From positions 124,001-188,000 of the forward strand of contig JADJLX010000002.1 of the NCBI GenBank assembly GCA_016709865.1: 64,000 nucleotides of DNA, given 5' to 3'. Positions 37,864 through 46,544 of the stretch are shown here, piece after piece. Source of the DNA: Bacteroidales bacterium. Its GTDB lineage: Bacteria; Bacteroidota; Bacteroidia; Bacteroidales; VadinHA17. The notes below the pieces were generated by a model. The model searched no databases, was not told where the DNA came from, and worked only from the letters and a program-made list of their open reading frames with translations. Every line of letters begins with the position of its first letter. Position 1 is the stretch's first letter. Both the position numbers and the translations under genes were made by a program.

Positions 37864-38467
37864 TCATAAAATCAAGAAGCGGCCTATCCCCAAGATAGGC
37901 TACAAGATTGTCATTCTTCTTCAGCTGACCAACACCCGAGGGAGTACCGGTAAATATAAGATCGCCTGTTTTAAGAGTAAAATACCTTGAAACGTATTCC
38001 ACTATCTCATTGATATTGAATATCATATCGGAGGTATTGCTCTGCTGGACAATTTTTCCGTTAATCTCAAGTCTGAAATCGAGGTCGCTCATATCTTTAA
38101 CAGAGGCAGCAGGAACAAAAGTACCTATTGGTGCTGCACCATCGAAACACTTTGAGAGCTCCCATGGCATACCGTTTTTTGCCTGCCGGCTCTGAATATC
38201 GCGGGCTGTGATATCAATGCCTAGAGTCAACTCATCATAATAACGGGGTGCAAATTTTGCAGAGATCCCCTTACCAAGCTTGCTGATCTTTATAACTACC
38301 TCAACTTCATAGTGGATATTATCGGAGAAACCCGGAAGGAAGAAAGGTTTGTTATTCTTAAGAAGTGCCGAGTCGGGTTTTAAAAAGACAACGGGTTCTT
38401 CAGGGATCGGCCATCCCATCTCAATTGCATGCTTTCTGTAGTTCAGTCCGATACAGATTATCTTCAT
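37856..38467 (-). CDS. Fumarylacetoacetate hydrolase (FAH) family protein
   Basis: A 203-residue cytoplasmic enzyme. Metal ligands appear as E..E in IHYEVEVVIKI and D in LTLGIDITARD; GDLIFTGTPSGVG is the FAH signature near the C-terminus. Such short FAH proteins are acylpyruvases, oxaloacetate decarboxylases or tautomerases. The start is 1 bp after the exonuclease stop, so it belongs to the dnaN-exonuclease-FAH operon. It converges on and overlaps the 37081 gene by 8 bp. Confidence 0.85.
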   Translation of the reverse strand: MKIICIGLNYRKHAIEMGWPIPEEPVVFLKPDSALLKNNKPFFLPGFSDNIHYEVEVVIKISKLGKGISAKFAPRYYDELTLGIDITARDIQSRQAKNGMPWELSKCFDGAAPIGTFVPAASVKDMSDLDFRLEINGKIVQQSNTSDMIFNINEIVEYVSRYFTLKTGDLIFTGTPSGVGQLKKNDNLVAYLGDRPLLDFMIK

Positions 38468-38468
38468 C

Positions 38469-39244
38469 TTAACCCTGAGTTTTGCCGAACGATCTGAGTT
38501 TTATTTCTGTAAGAACTTTTTTTGTATAGAGAGGGAATTCACCGTTCATCATCCAGGAGTAGTAGGCAGGCTCTTCTGCAAAAACCTTCTCAACGGCTTT
38601 CCCTTTATGTTTTCCGAAGTTAAATACCTCGACACCATTTTCATCAAGAATAATTCTTCCTGCAAAATCGACATTGCTGTTGAATGAGCTAAAATCTGCA
38701 AGCTTTTCAACATCATTTTCAAGGTCAGGATACCTGTCGAGCTGTGACTTCAGAACTTCAAATGTTGCAGCAGTATCGGCTTTTGCCCCATGAGCCCCCT
38801 CTAGTTCTTTCCTGCAGTAGAAAAGATAAGCTGCGGTAAGGGTTCGTTGTTCTTTTTTGTGAAATATAACCTGAACATCCACATATCTGCGCTTTCTGAA
38901 ATTAAAGTCGATATCTGTTCTCAGAAACTCTTCAGCAAGAACAGGGATATCAAATTTTATGGCATTATATCCGGCCAGGTCACACCCCTCAAGAAAGGCT
39001 GCAAGGTTTTTTCCAACTTCTTTGAAAGTAGGTGAATTTGCCACATCTGCATCTGTAATACCGTGAATAGCAGTTGTTTTAGGAGGAATAGGCATTTCCG
39101 GATTAACCCTGGTGGTCATCCACTCTTCCTTACCGTTTGGATGGATCTTAAGTACCGAAAGCTCAACGATGCGATCAGTTGTTACGTTAATACCCGTCGT
39201 TTCAAGATCGATAAAAGCGATCGGCTTTTAAGATTCAGATTCAA
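38469..39244 (-). CDS. DnaQ-like 3'-5' exonuclease, N-terminus frameshifted
   Basis: A DEDD-type exonuclease. ExoI is FIDLETTGI, ExoII is GYNAIKFDIPVLAEEF and the ExoIII region is HGAKADTAA. The C-terminus (FGKHKGKAVEKVFAEEPAYYSWMM) matches the extra domain of Bacteroidota exonucleases. An open frame runs from 39227 to 38469 but has no start codon. Restoring one A at the 4-base run 39226-39229 joins it to a TTG at 39244 and gives the family-like start M-N-L-N-L-K-K-P-I-A-F. It lies 3 bp after dnaN and probably shares its transcript. Confidence 0.75.
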
Positions 39245-39247
39245 TGG

Positions 39248-40378
39248 CTATGCGTTTATCATCATTGGCATAAGAAGCATCAGCAGATCTTCCGATTCGT
39301 TATCTGCAATAACAGGAAGGAACAGACCAGCCCTTGTCGGATCAGCCAGTTCAATCATAACATCCTGAGATGCGATATTTGCAAGGATCTCAAGCAGGAA
39401 GACAGACTTGAAACCAATCTCAATCTCCTCCCCTTCATACTGGCATTTGATCCTCTCATATGCTGAAATCGAGAAGTCGATATCCTGTGCCGATACCATA
39501 ATCTGGTTTCCTTTCAGCTGAAGCTTCACAAGATTGCTTGCCTGGTTGGAGAAGACAGATACTCTTTTGAGCGTATTATAAAACTCAACCCTGTCGATAG
39601 TGATCTTGCGCGGGTTGTTCTTTGGAATAACTGAATTATAATTTGGATAGTTCCCTTCAACCAGACGACAAACAACTTTATAGTCGCTCAGATTGAAGAA
39701 GGCATTTTTATCGTCAAACTCAACAGTTACCGGACCGGATTCCCTTGGCAGAATATTTTTCAGAAGGGAGGCAGGTTTCTTCGGAAGAATAAATGAAGCG
39801 TTATCATCAGCATGAGCATCTGTTCGCTGATACCTTACAAGTTTGTGAGCGTCGGATGCCACGAAGGTTATCTTGTCAGTTGATGCCTCAACAAAAATAC
39901 CACCCATAACCGGACGCAGTTCATCATCTGCAGTGGCGAAGAGTGTTTTGGTGATACCTGAAAGCAGGACATCTGCATTGATACTGAATACAATCTTCTT
40001 ATCTTTTTTGATTGCCGGTAATGCCGGAAAGTCGATACCGTTCTGACCAACAACATTGAATTTTCCGTTCTCAGAACTGATAACAACAGCCATAGTTGAC
40101 ATGTTAATATCAAATGTAAGTGGCTGAACTGAAAACTCTTTCAGAGTATCGAGCAGGATTCTTGCAGGAAGGGCAATTGTACCGTCACCGTCGGTATTCT
40201 CAAGCTTCATCCTGGTTATCAGAGTTGACTCAAGGTCAGAAGCTGTAATCTCAAGATCGTTGCCTGAAAGATTAAACAGAAAATTATCGAGTATTGGAAG
40301 GGTGTTCTTTGAACTGATTACCCTGCTTATAGCCTGAAGATGACCAAGAAGTTCCGAGCTGGATACAACAAATTTCAT
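39248..40378 (-). CDS. dnaN: DNA polymerase III beta subunit (sliding clamp)
   Basis: A 376-residue clamp of three similar domains; it starts MKFVVSSSELLGHLQAISRVI and ends in LLMLLMPMMIN, the usual protein-binding end. Family pieces include NFLFNLSGNDLEITASDLESTL, FSVQPLTF and ATDELRPVMGG-like FATADDELRPVMGG. It tethers the replicative polymerase to DNA. It heads the dnaN-exonuclease-FAH operon. Upstream, 491 bp separate it from the transposase, filled by the left arm of the RAYT element. Confidence 0.95.
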   Translation of the reverse strand: MKFVVSSSELLGHLQAISRVISSKNTLPILDNFLFNLSGNDLEITASDLESTLITRMKLENTDGDGTIALPARILLDTLKEFSVQPLTFDINMSTMAVVISSENGKFNVVGQNGIDFPALPAIKKDKKIVFSINADVLLSGITKTLFATADDELRPVMGGIFVEASTDKITFVASDAHKLVRYQRTDAHADDNASFILPKKPASLLKNILPRESGPVTVEFDDKNAFFNLSDYKVVCRLVEGNYPNYNSVIPKNNPRKITIDRVEFYNTLKRVSVFSNQASNLVKLQLKGNQIMVSAQDIDFSISAYERIKCQYEGEEIEIGFKSVFLLEILANIASQDVMIELADPTRAGLFLPVIADNESEDLLMLLMPMMINA

Positions 40379-40869
40379 ATTGTTATCGTTTTAAGTTGAT
40401 TTTTTGATTCACAAGTTTCACTATTCATCTGTTAACTAAGGAATTGAGCCATGATTCCTGCTCAAATCTTAATTACCAATATTACAAAAAAAAACTATTA
40501 CCTCAAACAAAAATAAAGAGTTTATCCGGTTCTTCAATTACCCCGGCCCTAGAGCACATCCGTTAATCTAAGCCTTGGGGATGGGTGAGAAACTTCATAA
40601 ATAAGTCTCCCCTCCTTTTGAAGGACTACCCTTTATACACATTTATTGTGTAATTCCATTATATCTGGGCGAAAGACGCTGTAAGCGTCAAAATCCAATA
40701 GCCACGGTAACGTCCGTGGTAATTCGATAATAAATGGAACAACGCCGGAGGCGTTGAAAATCAAATAGTAAGAATAAATTCATAGATATTAAAATTCAAA
40801 AATATTGCATAATGTTTTTATAGGATTTAATTAATTTATAAATTTATACTCGCTGCTAAAAAGATAAAT
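40379..40869. other. Intergenic region before the transposase (491 bp)
   Basis: No gene is seen here. It holds the dnaN leader (40379-40560) and the left arm of the RAYT unit with its hairpins; the last 100 bp are AT-rich and plain. Confidence 0.7.
40692..40719 (+). repeat. Left 28-bp perfect inverted repeat (REP-like)
   Basis: Contains the hairpin CCACGG-TAACGT-CCGTGG. The exact reverse complement is at 41369-41396 on the other side of the transposase gene. Confidence 0.95.
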
Positions 40870-41322
40870 ATGTCAACCTACACCCAGATTCTATATCAAA
40901 TAGTCTTCGGAACCTATGACTATACTCCATTTTTGAATACAGAGAACGAAAACATACTTTTCGCATATATAGCCGGTATTCTGAAAAATAAATCATGCCA
41001 TTCATATATAGTTGGTGGAGCCTGTAATCATATTCATATAATTACACATCTTCATCCTACTGTAGCACCTGCATATATAGTCAAGGACATTAAACTTGCC
41101 AGTCATAAAATGATGTCACAGAATAGCAGGATGTTTTCTCATTTTAGCGGATGGCAGGTTGGCTACAGCAGCTTTACATACCATATTTCTTCGAAGGCAA
41201 ATCTCATTAGATATGTTGTAGGGCAGAGAGAGCACCATAAAGTCGTTTCTTTTAAAGATGAATTAATTGAGTTATTGAAGGAACATTCTGTGGACTTCAA
41301 TGAGGACTATCTGATAATTTAA
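40870..41322 (+). CDS. IS200-like Y1 transposase of the RAYT type
   Basis: A 150-residue Y1 HUH transposase. The HUH motif is N-HIH-I (H54-x-H56), and the nucleophile is Y115 in LIRYVVGQREHH. It starts STYTQILYQIVFGTYDY and has the short single-domain build of RAYT (REP-associated) proteins, with no TnpB partner. It cuts single-stranded DNA at hairpin-bearing ends. It is intact and lies between dnaN and the DUF4340 gene, flanked by inverted REP-like arms. Confidence 0.88.
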   Translation: MSTYTQILYQIVFGTYDYTPFLNTENENILFAYIAGILKNKSCHSYIVGGACNHIHIITHLHPTVAPAYIVKDIKLASHKMMSQNSRMFSHFSGWQVGYSSFTYHISSKANLIRYVVGQREHHKVVSFKDELIELLKEHSVDFNEDYLII

Positions 41323-41368
41323 TTATTTTCAACCCACTCCGGGGTTGATATATCTCACCCAGCCTTTC

Positions 41369-41396
41369 CCACGGACGTTACCGTGGCTATTGGATT
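41369..41396 (-). repeat. Right 28-bp perfect inverted repeat (REP-like)
   Basis: Reverse complement of 40692-40719, with the same CCACGG stem. Further hairpins (CAGCCC-TCC-GGGCTG at 41399-41413) follow at once. Confidence 0.95.
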
Positions 41397-41548
41397 ATCA
41401 GCCCTCCGGGCTGAGCCTGCCTATGAATGTAAATAAGAAGTGTATAAAGATTAGTTAGAAGGAGTGGAAACTCTTTTATGCTGTTTCTCATTCATCACCA
41501 AGCCTAAGGTTGACAACTATGGGCCCCAGGGGGAGCGAAAAAATCAAT

Positions 41549-42523
41549 TTATCGGGGGAAGAAATATGATCTCTTCTTTAACAGGGGATCAATGTCAAAA
41601 TACCTGATGATGAAGAACTCATCGCGACTATCAGTCTTGCCGATCAGCCTGTCACTGTCTTTTTGCTGTGATCCGCTGTCTCCGATTGTCTTTTCCCAGA
41701 GAGAAAGGACGATTTTTGATCCTGATACAGTATTTACAGTTATCCTGTAGCGAGGTTTTTCTGATTTGATTTTTAATTTCTCCTCTTCATTAATTTCAGT
41801 CAGCCACGATTCAAAAGGAATACGGGTAAAATATGAAAGATATCTTGTAACAAGCGCTGTATCCCAGCCTGTGAGATTATTGGTTCTGTCTGTAAATGAA
41901 TAATTTCTGTTGTTGCTTTTTATTGTGAAAGAATTAACACTATCCGTCAGATTTTCAAAATCCACCGATGAAATCTCCGAAGGCAGAAGATTAAAAACAG
42001 TGTAAGGCTGCCAGAAAAGCTCATTTAGAGTAAAACCTGAACCAATATCACCTTCAAAACCAGGCATATAAACTATAAACGGTTTTGACCCGGCACTTGT
42101 CTTCATTATATTACCATACACATTTGAAGATGTTTTATAAACATAGAAACTCTTTATGATCTTCCTTTTTTCATAAACCACGACTTTAACCGGATCAACA
42201 TTTTTAGTAATAATCTCTGATTCAAACAGTTCCTGAGAAACAGGCGATTTTATTTTAATCTCTTTCATCACCCGCAGAATAAACAAAACACCGCTTTTTC
42301 TTGCTTCTGTTTTGCCATTCAGTATCCATTCATCACCCTCCTTTTCAAGTGTGAGTCGTTCTTTACCCTGAAGGAACTGAACCTTAGTAATCTCTTTTTT
42401 GGGCTCAGCTGCAAATGACGTATTGCTCTTCCCGAACGGCGACCTGTTCCGGAACAACAAGAGAAGCAGTAATACAAATACTACTATGACAGCAATTATG
42501 GTACCTATTCCTTTACTTTTCAC
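41549..42523 (-). CDS. DUF4340 domain-containing membrane-anchored protein
   Basis: A 324-residue protein: one N-terminal membrane helix (IGTIIAVIVVFVLLLLLLF), then DUF4340 periplasmic domains (ITKVQFLQGKERLTLEKEGDEWIL, WQPYTVFNLLPSEISSVDFE). It is the usual partner of GldG-type ABC proteins and probably forms an envelope complex with them. The start is a GTG at 42521-42523 that is part of a 7-bp tandem array; a stop codon lies two codons upstream in frame. It is downstream of gldG in the same orientation. Confidence 0.82.
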   Translation of the reverse strand: MKSKGIGTIIAVIVVFVLLLLLLFRNRSPFGKSNTSFAAEPKKEITKVQFLQGKERLTLEKEGDEWILNGKTEARKSGVLFILRVMKEIKIKSPVSQELFESEIITKNVDPVKVVVYEKRKIIKSFYVYKTSSNVYGNIMKTSAGSKPFIVYMPGFEGDIGSGFTLNELFWQPYTVFNLLPSEISSVDFENLTDSVNSFTIKSNNRNYSFTDRTNNLTGWDTALVTRYLSYFTRIPFESWLTEINEEEKLKIKSEKPRYRITVNTVSGSKIVLSLWEKTIGDSGSQQKDSDRLIGKTDSRDEFFIIRYFDIDPLLKKRSYFFPR

Positions 42524-42582
42524 TTTTCACCTTTGCATTTTGCATTTTTCACTTTTCACTTTTCACTTTTTACTTTGCATTT
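42513..42582. repeat. Heptamer array at the 5' end of the DUF4340 gene
   Basis: Ten contiguous 7-bp units read on the minus strand (AAATGCA, AAGTAAA, three AAGTGAA, two AAATGCA, AAGGTGA, AAAGTGA, AAAGTAA). The GTG start codon lies in the ninth unit. Confidence 0.9.
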
Positions 42583-42660
42583 TTTAAGCGCCGGGGTCAG
42601 TTCTTTGAACATAATCCGATTTCTAATCCGGCGCTAATTTGTTGATGTTTTGCCTACCCC

Positions 42661-42744
42661 GGGCTAAAGCCGCGGGGCTATTGATTCATTTTGAATTTTG
42701 AACTTTGAACTTTGAATTTTGAACTTTGAATTTTTCACTTTGCA
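42661..42744. repeat. Heptamer array and palindrome at the 3' end of gldG
   Basis: Units of the form YTTTGAA run from 42689 with no break (six clean copies, then two degenerate). The TGA stop of gldG (42735-42737) is inside. Just before it, a GC-rich palindrome with a GGCT-AA-AGCC core lies near 42655-42678, and the gap (42584-42688) also has an AGCGCCGG/CCGGCGCT inverted pair. Confidence 0.85.
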
Positions 42745-44429
42745 TACTTCCTCCTCCTCATATACCCATAAACCAATCCGGCCAGAATGACTAGAATTAC
42801 CGGACCCCCTACATTTATAAGCTGCCATTTCAGCTTCTCAGACTTCACTTTTACTGTGTTTAAAAGTCTCATTTTGAGCTCCCTCGATCTGAGTTCCAGG
42901 ATTCCCTTATCATCAACAAGGTAATTAAGGCAGTTAACAAGAAAATCCCTGTTACCGAAGATCTCTCCGGTATACTTATCCTGACCGAGCGGGACCGGAG
43001 CCGCCTGCATGCCTGATCTTCTGACTTCATTCCTTATAATATCAGCGTCGGCGATTACAATCATTTTTGTATTAATGCTCTCGTTCCTTACAACAAGATT
43101 CTTGTCATCAGTAATCCCGCTAATCATCCTGTTCTTGAAAGCAGAAGGAAGATCCCTTCAAGTAAGACAGCTACGGGAAGATAAGGTTTATTATAGGTTT
43201 TTCATCGGCTATCAATTCAGCCTCACGGAGGCTTATCATAACAGGGGATTAAGTGTCTTTGCCAGCTCTGAGGTTGAAAGGAGAACTGTTTTTTTAATAT
43301 TTCTGTCAAGTCCGACTGTATCAATGTAATTAACAAATTCCCCTTTCACCTTATTGATGCTTCTTGTAATCGGGTGATTCTGTGAAGGATGTAGTTTTGG
43401 ATAATAGACCCATGGTGCCGGAACCAGCTGCGGATTAGTCCCCCCTGTTGCGACTTTCAGCCTGATAACCATGCAATCGAGATCCTGAATAATTGAAGGA
43501 TTAACCCTTGCACCATACCTGAATAACTGATCCTCAAGGTTAAGAGGTCTGTAGAGGCCAACTGTTTCACCAAGAGCAAGGCTGTCGGAGTTGACGGAAA
43601 CCTCCTCAAATATCCATACGACTTTTCCACCTTTCATTATGTACTGATCGAGTACAAGCTTGTCAGCTTCACTGAATTCTTCCTCCGGACCGGCAATAAC
43701 AACTGCAGAGTAGCTGTCGAGAATACCTGACTTTCCTCCTATTGTACCTCTGTCGACTGTAAAATATTTTGCAAGATTCCAGGTAATATCAGCTGTCTCT
43801 ATCTCCGGCATCTCGCCATGCCCTTCAAGAAAAGCAATCTTGTATATCGTGTCAGAACTTAAAGTGGAAATAGTCTGAATCATTTCATATTCAAGTCCTT
43901 CCACAGAATGCAGGATATTCTGTTCATAAGGTATAGACGGATTATTCTTCAGGAAGTTAACCGGGACCTCAATCCCGTTGTAGTTAACTATCATTCCCGG
44001 AAATATTATCTTCCTTGTCGATCCGCCCTCCGCATCACCGGCCTGCAAATTGATAGGTGTCAGTCCCTTATTTGCCAGATTCTGATACTGTGTATTCCGT
44101 TGCTTTTCATCCCTGCCCTCCGATGGATTAATAAACTCATAGTCTATTCTTCTTCCGGAGGTGATCCTGAATTCATCAAGCATTTCTCTCACAGATCTTT
44201 TAAGACGTTTCAACGGAATGGGGATCTCCCCGTCGAGATAGACCTGTATATAGATATCATTCTTAATACCTGATAGAATTGTTTTGGTTGGAGTGTAAAG
44301 TGTATATCTGTTATCTTCTGTCAGATCTGCCCTTAACCTTATAAGAGAACAGGCAGATGTAACAATAATGATTACCGAAAAAGAGACGATCAGCCTGATC
44401 CAGTTTTTTGCTTCAAGCTTTCTTAAATT
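42735..44429 (-). pseudogene. gldG: GldG-type ABC transporter substrate-like protein, frameshifted
   Basis: A GldG-family protein. It has a membrane helix, then R-ADLTEDNRYTLYTPTK, IKNDIYIQVYLDGEIPIPLKRL, LSSDTIYKIAFLEGHGE, and a C-terminal GGPVILVILAGLVYGYMRRR helix. Frame breaks fall at 43147-43148, 43174-43177 and 43244-43247; each is repaired by adding one base and gives family-like sequence across. The 5' end is in frame with the end of gldF, without a stop. In gliding or secretion loci GldG works with GldF and GldA; no gldA is here. The stop codon lies in a tandem repeat. Confidence 0.7.
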
Positions 44430-45155
44430 CCATTTATGAGATTGAAGTTTGAATACAGTTATTTCGTTGAAGATTGCTATAACAGCAAGAAAATAAGCAA
44501 TATCCCTTATGTCAATTACTCCCCTGCTAATCGATTTGTAGTGCTCATTTATTCCGAGCCGGATTACTACTTCGTCTACTTTTTCAGACCCGGGAGATAG
44601 GCAAATGAATCAAAACCGATAAACATCATGAAACAGATTGTAACGGCAATGATAAATGCAATTACCTGGTTATCAGTAAGCGAAGATGCCAGTATACCGG
44701 CAGAAGCATAAACTGCTGCCAGAAAAAACAATCCGATAAATGCTCCGATTGTACCGCCAATATCAAGGTTACCAGGGGTAGCTCTAGCTGATAAACTGAT
44801 ATATAGTATATTAAACCCGGTAGAAGTGCTATAATTACAAGAGCAACTGAAGCCAGGTATTTTCCATAGACTATCTCCCGTTCACTGATCGGTCGTGAAA
44901 AATAAGTTCAATAGTACCAAGACGTTTCTCCTCTGCGATCATCCGCATTGTAACAGCCGGAACAAGAAACATGAAGATCCATGGAGAAAGTATAAACAGT
45001 GTATCGAGACCAGCATATCCGCTGTCGAAAATATTCCATTCGCCGGGAAGCACCCACATAAACATGGAGTTAACAAGCAGAAAAACGATTATTACAACAT
45101 ATCCTGTCAGACTGCTGAAAAAACCTGTTATCTCCTTCCTGAAAATTGCGTACAT
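44430..45155 (-). pseudogene. gldF: GldF-type ABC-2 permease, frameshifted
   Basis: An ABC-2 permease with about six membrane helices. The N-terminus MYAIFRKEITGFFSSLTGYVV, the region EEKRLGTIEL...RPISEREIVYGKYLA, and EHYKSISRGVIDIRDIAYFL are clearly GldF. Single missing bases at 44898-44902, about 44785-44787 and 44580-44584 break the frame; adding one base at each restores the family sequence. It leads straight into gldG on the same frame. The many breaks in intact-looking protein suggest assembly errors more than true decay. Confidence 0.7.
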
Positions 45156-45189
45156 ATTCTGTTATATTATATCTGTTTTATTGCCCCTT

Positions 45190-45225
45190 TTCTGCCCCCC
45201 TGCCCCCCTAAAGGGGGATTAAACT
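45190..45225. repeat. C-rich repeat with CCCCCTAAAGGGGG palindrome
   Basis: TGCCCCCC repeated twice, followed by CCCCCTAAAGGGGG. The related sequence CCCTTTAGGGAGG with GGGGGGC lies at about 45322-45352, in inverse arrangement, over the end of the SpoIID gene. Confidence 0.7.
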
Positions 45226-45317
45226 CCTATATATCAGACTTTTTACTTTTTTATTTACTCTTGTTTTCCTTTATGCAGATTATGATATTTTTCACTAATT
45301 CCATCAATATGAGAGGC

Positions 45318-46481
45318 TTAGCCCCCTTTAGGGAGGTTGGGGGGCAAATTAGCTATATCTGAAATTAGAACCCCAACATAATAAAAATCTATAATCTGCT
45401 TATAATCAAATCCTTTTGCTGCCATCGCCATTGCTCCTTCCTGGCAAAGGCCAACACCATGACCATAACCTCTTCCCTTAAGTTTTATTGTGTCACCCTC
45501 CGGCAATACCGAAAAAAAAGTAGAGCGCAGGTTAAGATCTGTTCGAATAGTCCTTAACGGCACTGTAAATGTACCTGCTTTGTAAGTCGTTAATCTGGAC
45601 TTCTGAGTGAATCCAAATTGTGAAGGATTATCAGAGTTACCTGAGAAACCTGATTTTCTTAAGTATCCAACCCAGTCTTCAAGAGCTATACTCCTCTCCC
45701 ACAATGCATTGCGGGACGTTAAACAATAAGGATCAATAACACGTTTCAGATAAGGCTGACTTGTCAGCCAGACATCCTCGGAAGATGATGTTTCGCCTCC
45801 GCAATTGGAATGAAAGGCGGAAATGATAAGGACGCTATCCTGATCAAGAATAACCTCACCATGGGTTTCCATGGCAGCTTTATTTAGGATAGTATCTGTT
45901 GACGTTCCGTTAAAAGCCTGGCAATGCGTATTATCACAAACATTGTATTTGTCCTGCATATGCTTGTCGAAATACTTATACATATATGTCCTTGCAATAA
46001 CAGCCTGCGACTTGAAATACTCAATATTTTTGCCGCTTCCTCCTTCAGCTTTAACAACGCCGGCAATATATTTCTCAACATCACAATTGTTTATAAGAAC
46101 CAGAGTTCCAAGATCAGGATAACAATGTAAGTCACCGGTATAATATTGCCTTACAGGTAATTGTCCGTTTATTCTGAGAGAAAATGAAGCTTCGGGAGTT
46201 TGTTCCGAGAAAAGAACTGAGTCGGCAATGTATCCTGTTGAATTTCGTGTCTTGACAGCAAGCTTTCCATCAAAGCGTGATATGATCAATGATTCACCCT
46301 TTGAAAGAGGTGTTATTCCGCCATGATATGTATTTATCGAATAGCTTCCTTCGACAACGGTAAATACTGCAGATTCGGGAGACTGATTTGCAAACAGCCG
46401 GATCTTAACCTGCGCAGAAACAAGTGTACTTATAACACTTAATAAAAAAATAATAAATATCCTAATACCTATCATAGTCAT
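45318..46481 (-). CDS. SpoIID/LytB domain protein
   Basis: A 387-residue exported protein (signal IRIFIIFLLSVISTLVSAQ). The SpoIID core includes LVLINNCDVEKYIAGVVKAEGG, FKSQAVIARTYMYKYFDKH, AFNGTSTDT and GRGYGHGVGLCQEGAMAMA. It is a peptidoglycan-cleaving (lytic transglycosylase) type enzyme for stripped glycan strands. The last residues (NLPPNLPKGG) are encoded by a C/G-rich intergenic repeat, so the native C-terminus was probably shorter. It ends about 160 bp before gldF. Confidence 0.85.
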   Translation of the reverse strand: MTMIGIRIFIIFLLSVISTLVSAQVKIRLFANQSPESAVFTVVEGSYSINTYHGGITPLSKGESLIISRFDGKLAVKTRNSTGYIADSVLFSEQTPEASFSLRINGQLPVRQYYTGDLHCYPDLGTLVLINNCDVEKYIAGVVKAEGGSGKNIEYFKSQAVIARTYMYKYFDKHMQDKYNVCDNTHCQAFNGTSTDTILNKAAMETHGEVILDQDSVLIISAFHSNCGGETSSSEDVWLTSQPYLKRVIDPYCLTSRNALWERSIALEDWVGYLRKSGFSGNSDNPSQFGFTQKSRLTTYKAGTFTVPLRTIRTDLNLRSTFFSVLPEGDTIKLKGRGYGHGVGLCQEGAMAMAAKGFDYKQIIDFYYVGVLISDIANLPPNLPKGG

Positions 46482-46488
46482 CTTCTCT

Positions 46489-46544
46489 GCGCTTAACGCT
46501 ATTCGCTTTACGCTTTGCGCTTTACGCTCTGCGCTCTCAGCTCC
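46489..46544. repeat. Heptamer array across the lpxB stop codon
   Basis: Eight contiguous 7-bp units of form NCGCTNT (GCGCTTA, ACGCTAT, TCGCTTT, ACGCTTT, GCGCTTT, ACGCTCT, GCGCTCT, CAGCTCC). The lpxB stop (46508-46510) lies inside, and the last residues of LpxB are encoded by the array. Confidence 0.9.

Larger units (their letters stand above)
40564..41513. mobile_element. RAYT-type IS200-like unit with long inverted arms
   Basis: The transposase (40870-41322) sits between inverted, imperfectly matching arms (about 40564-40765 and 41320-41513). The core is a perfect 28-bp inverted pair (40692-40719 and 41369-41396). Outer arms also match in reverse orientation, for example AGCCTTGG...GTGAGAAAC on the left and GTTTCTCATTCATCACCAAGCCT on the right. 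The arms contain several small palindromes: GACGCT-GTA-AGCGTC, CCACGG-TAACGT-CCGTGG, AACGCC-GGA-GGCGTT and CAGCCC-TCC-GGGCTG. Confidence 0.75.

Noticed and set aside
40550..41520. CRISPR-like array (several short palindromes with spacing)
   Set aside because: Repeats differ from each other, there is no regular spacer length, and no cas genes; the pattern fits REP/RAYT arms.
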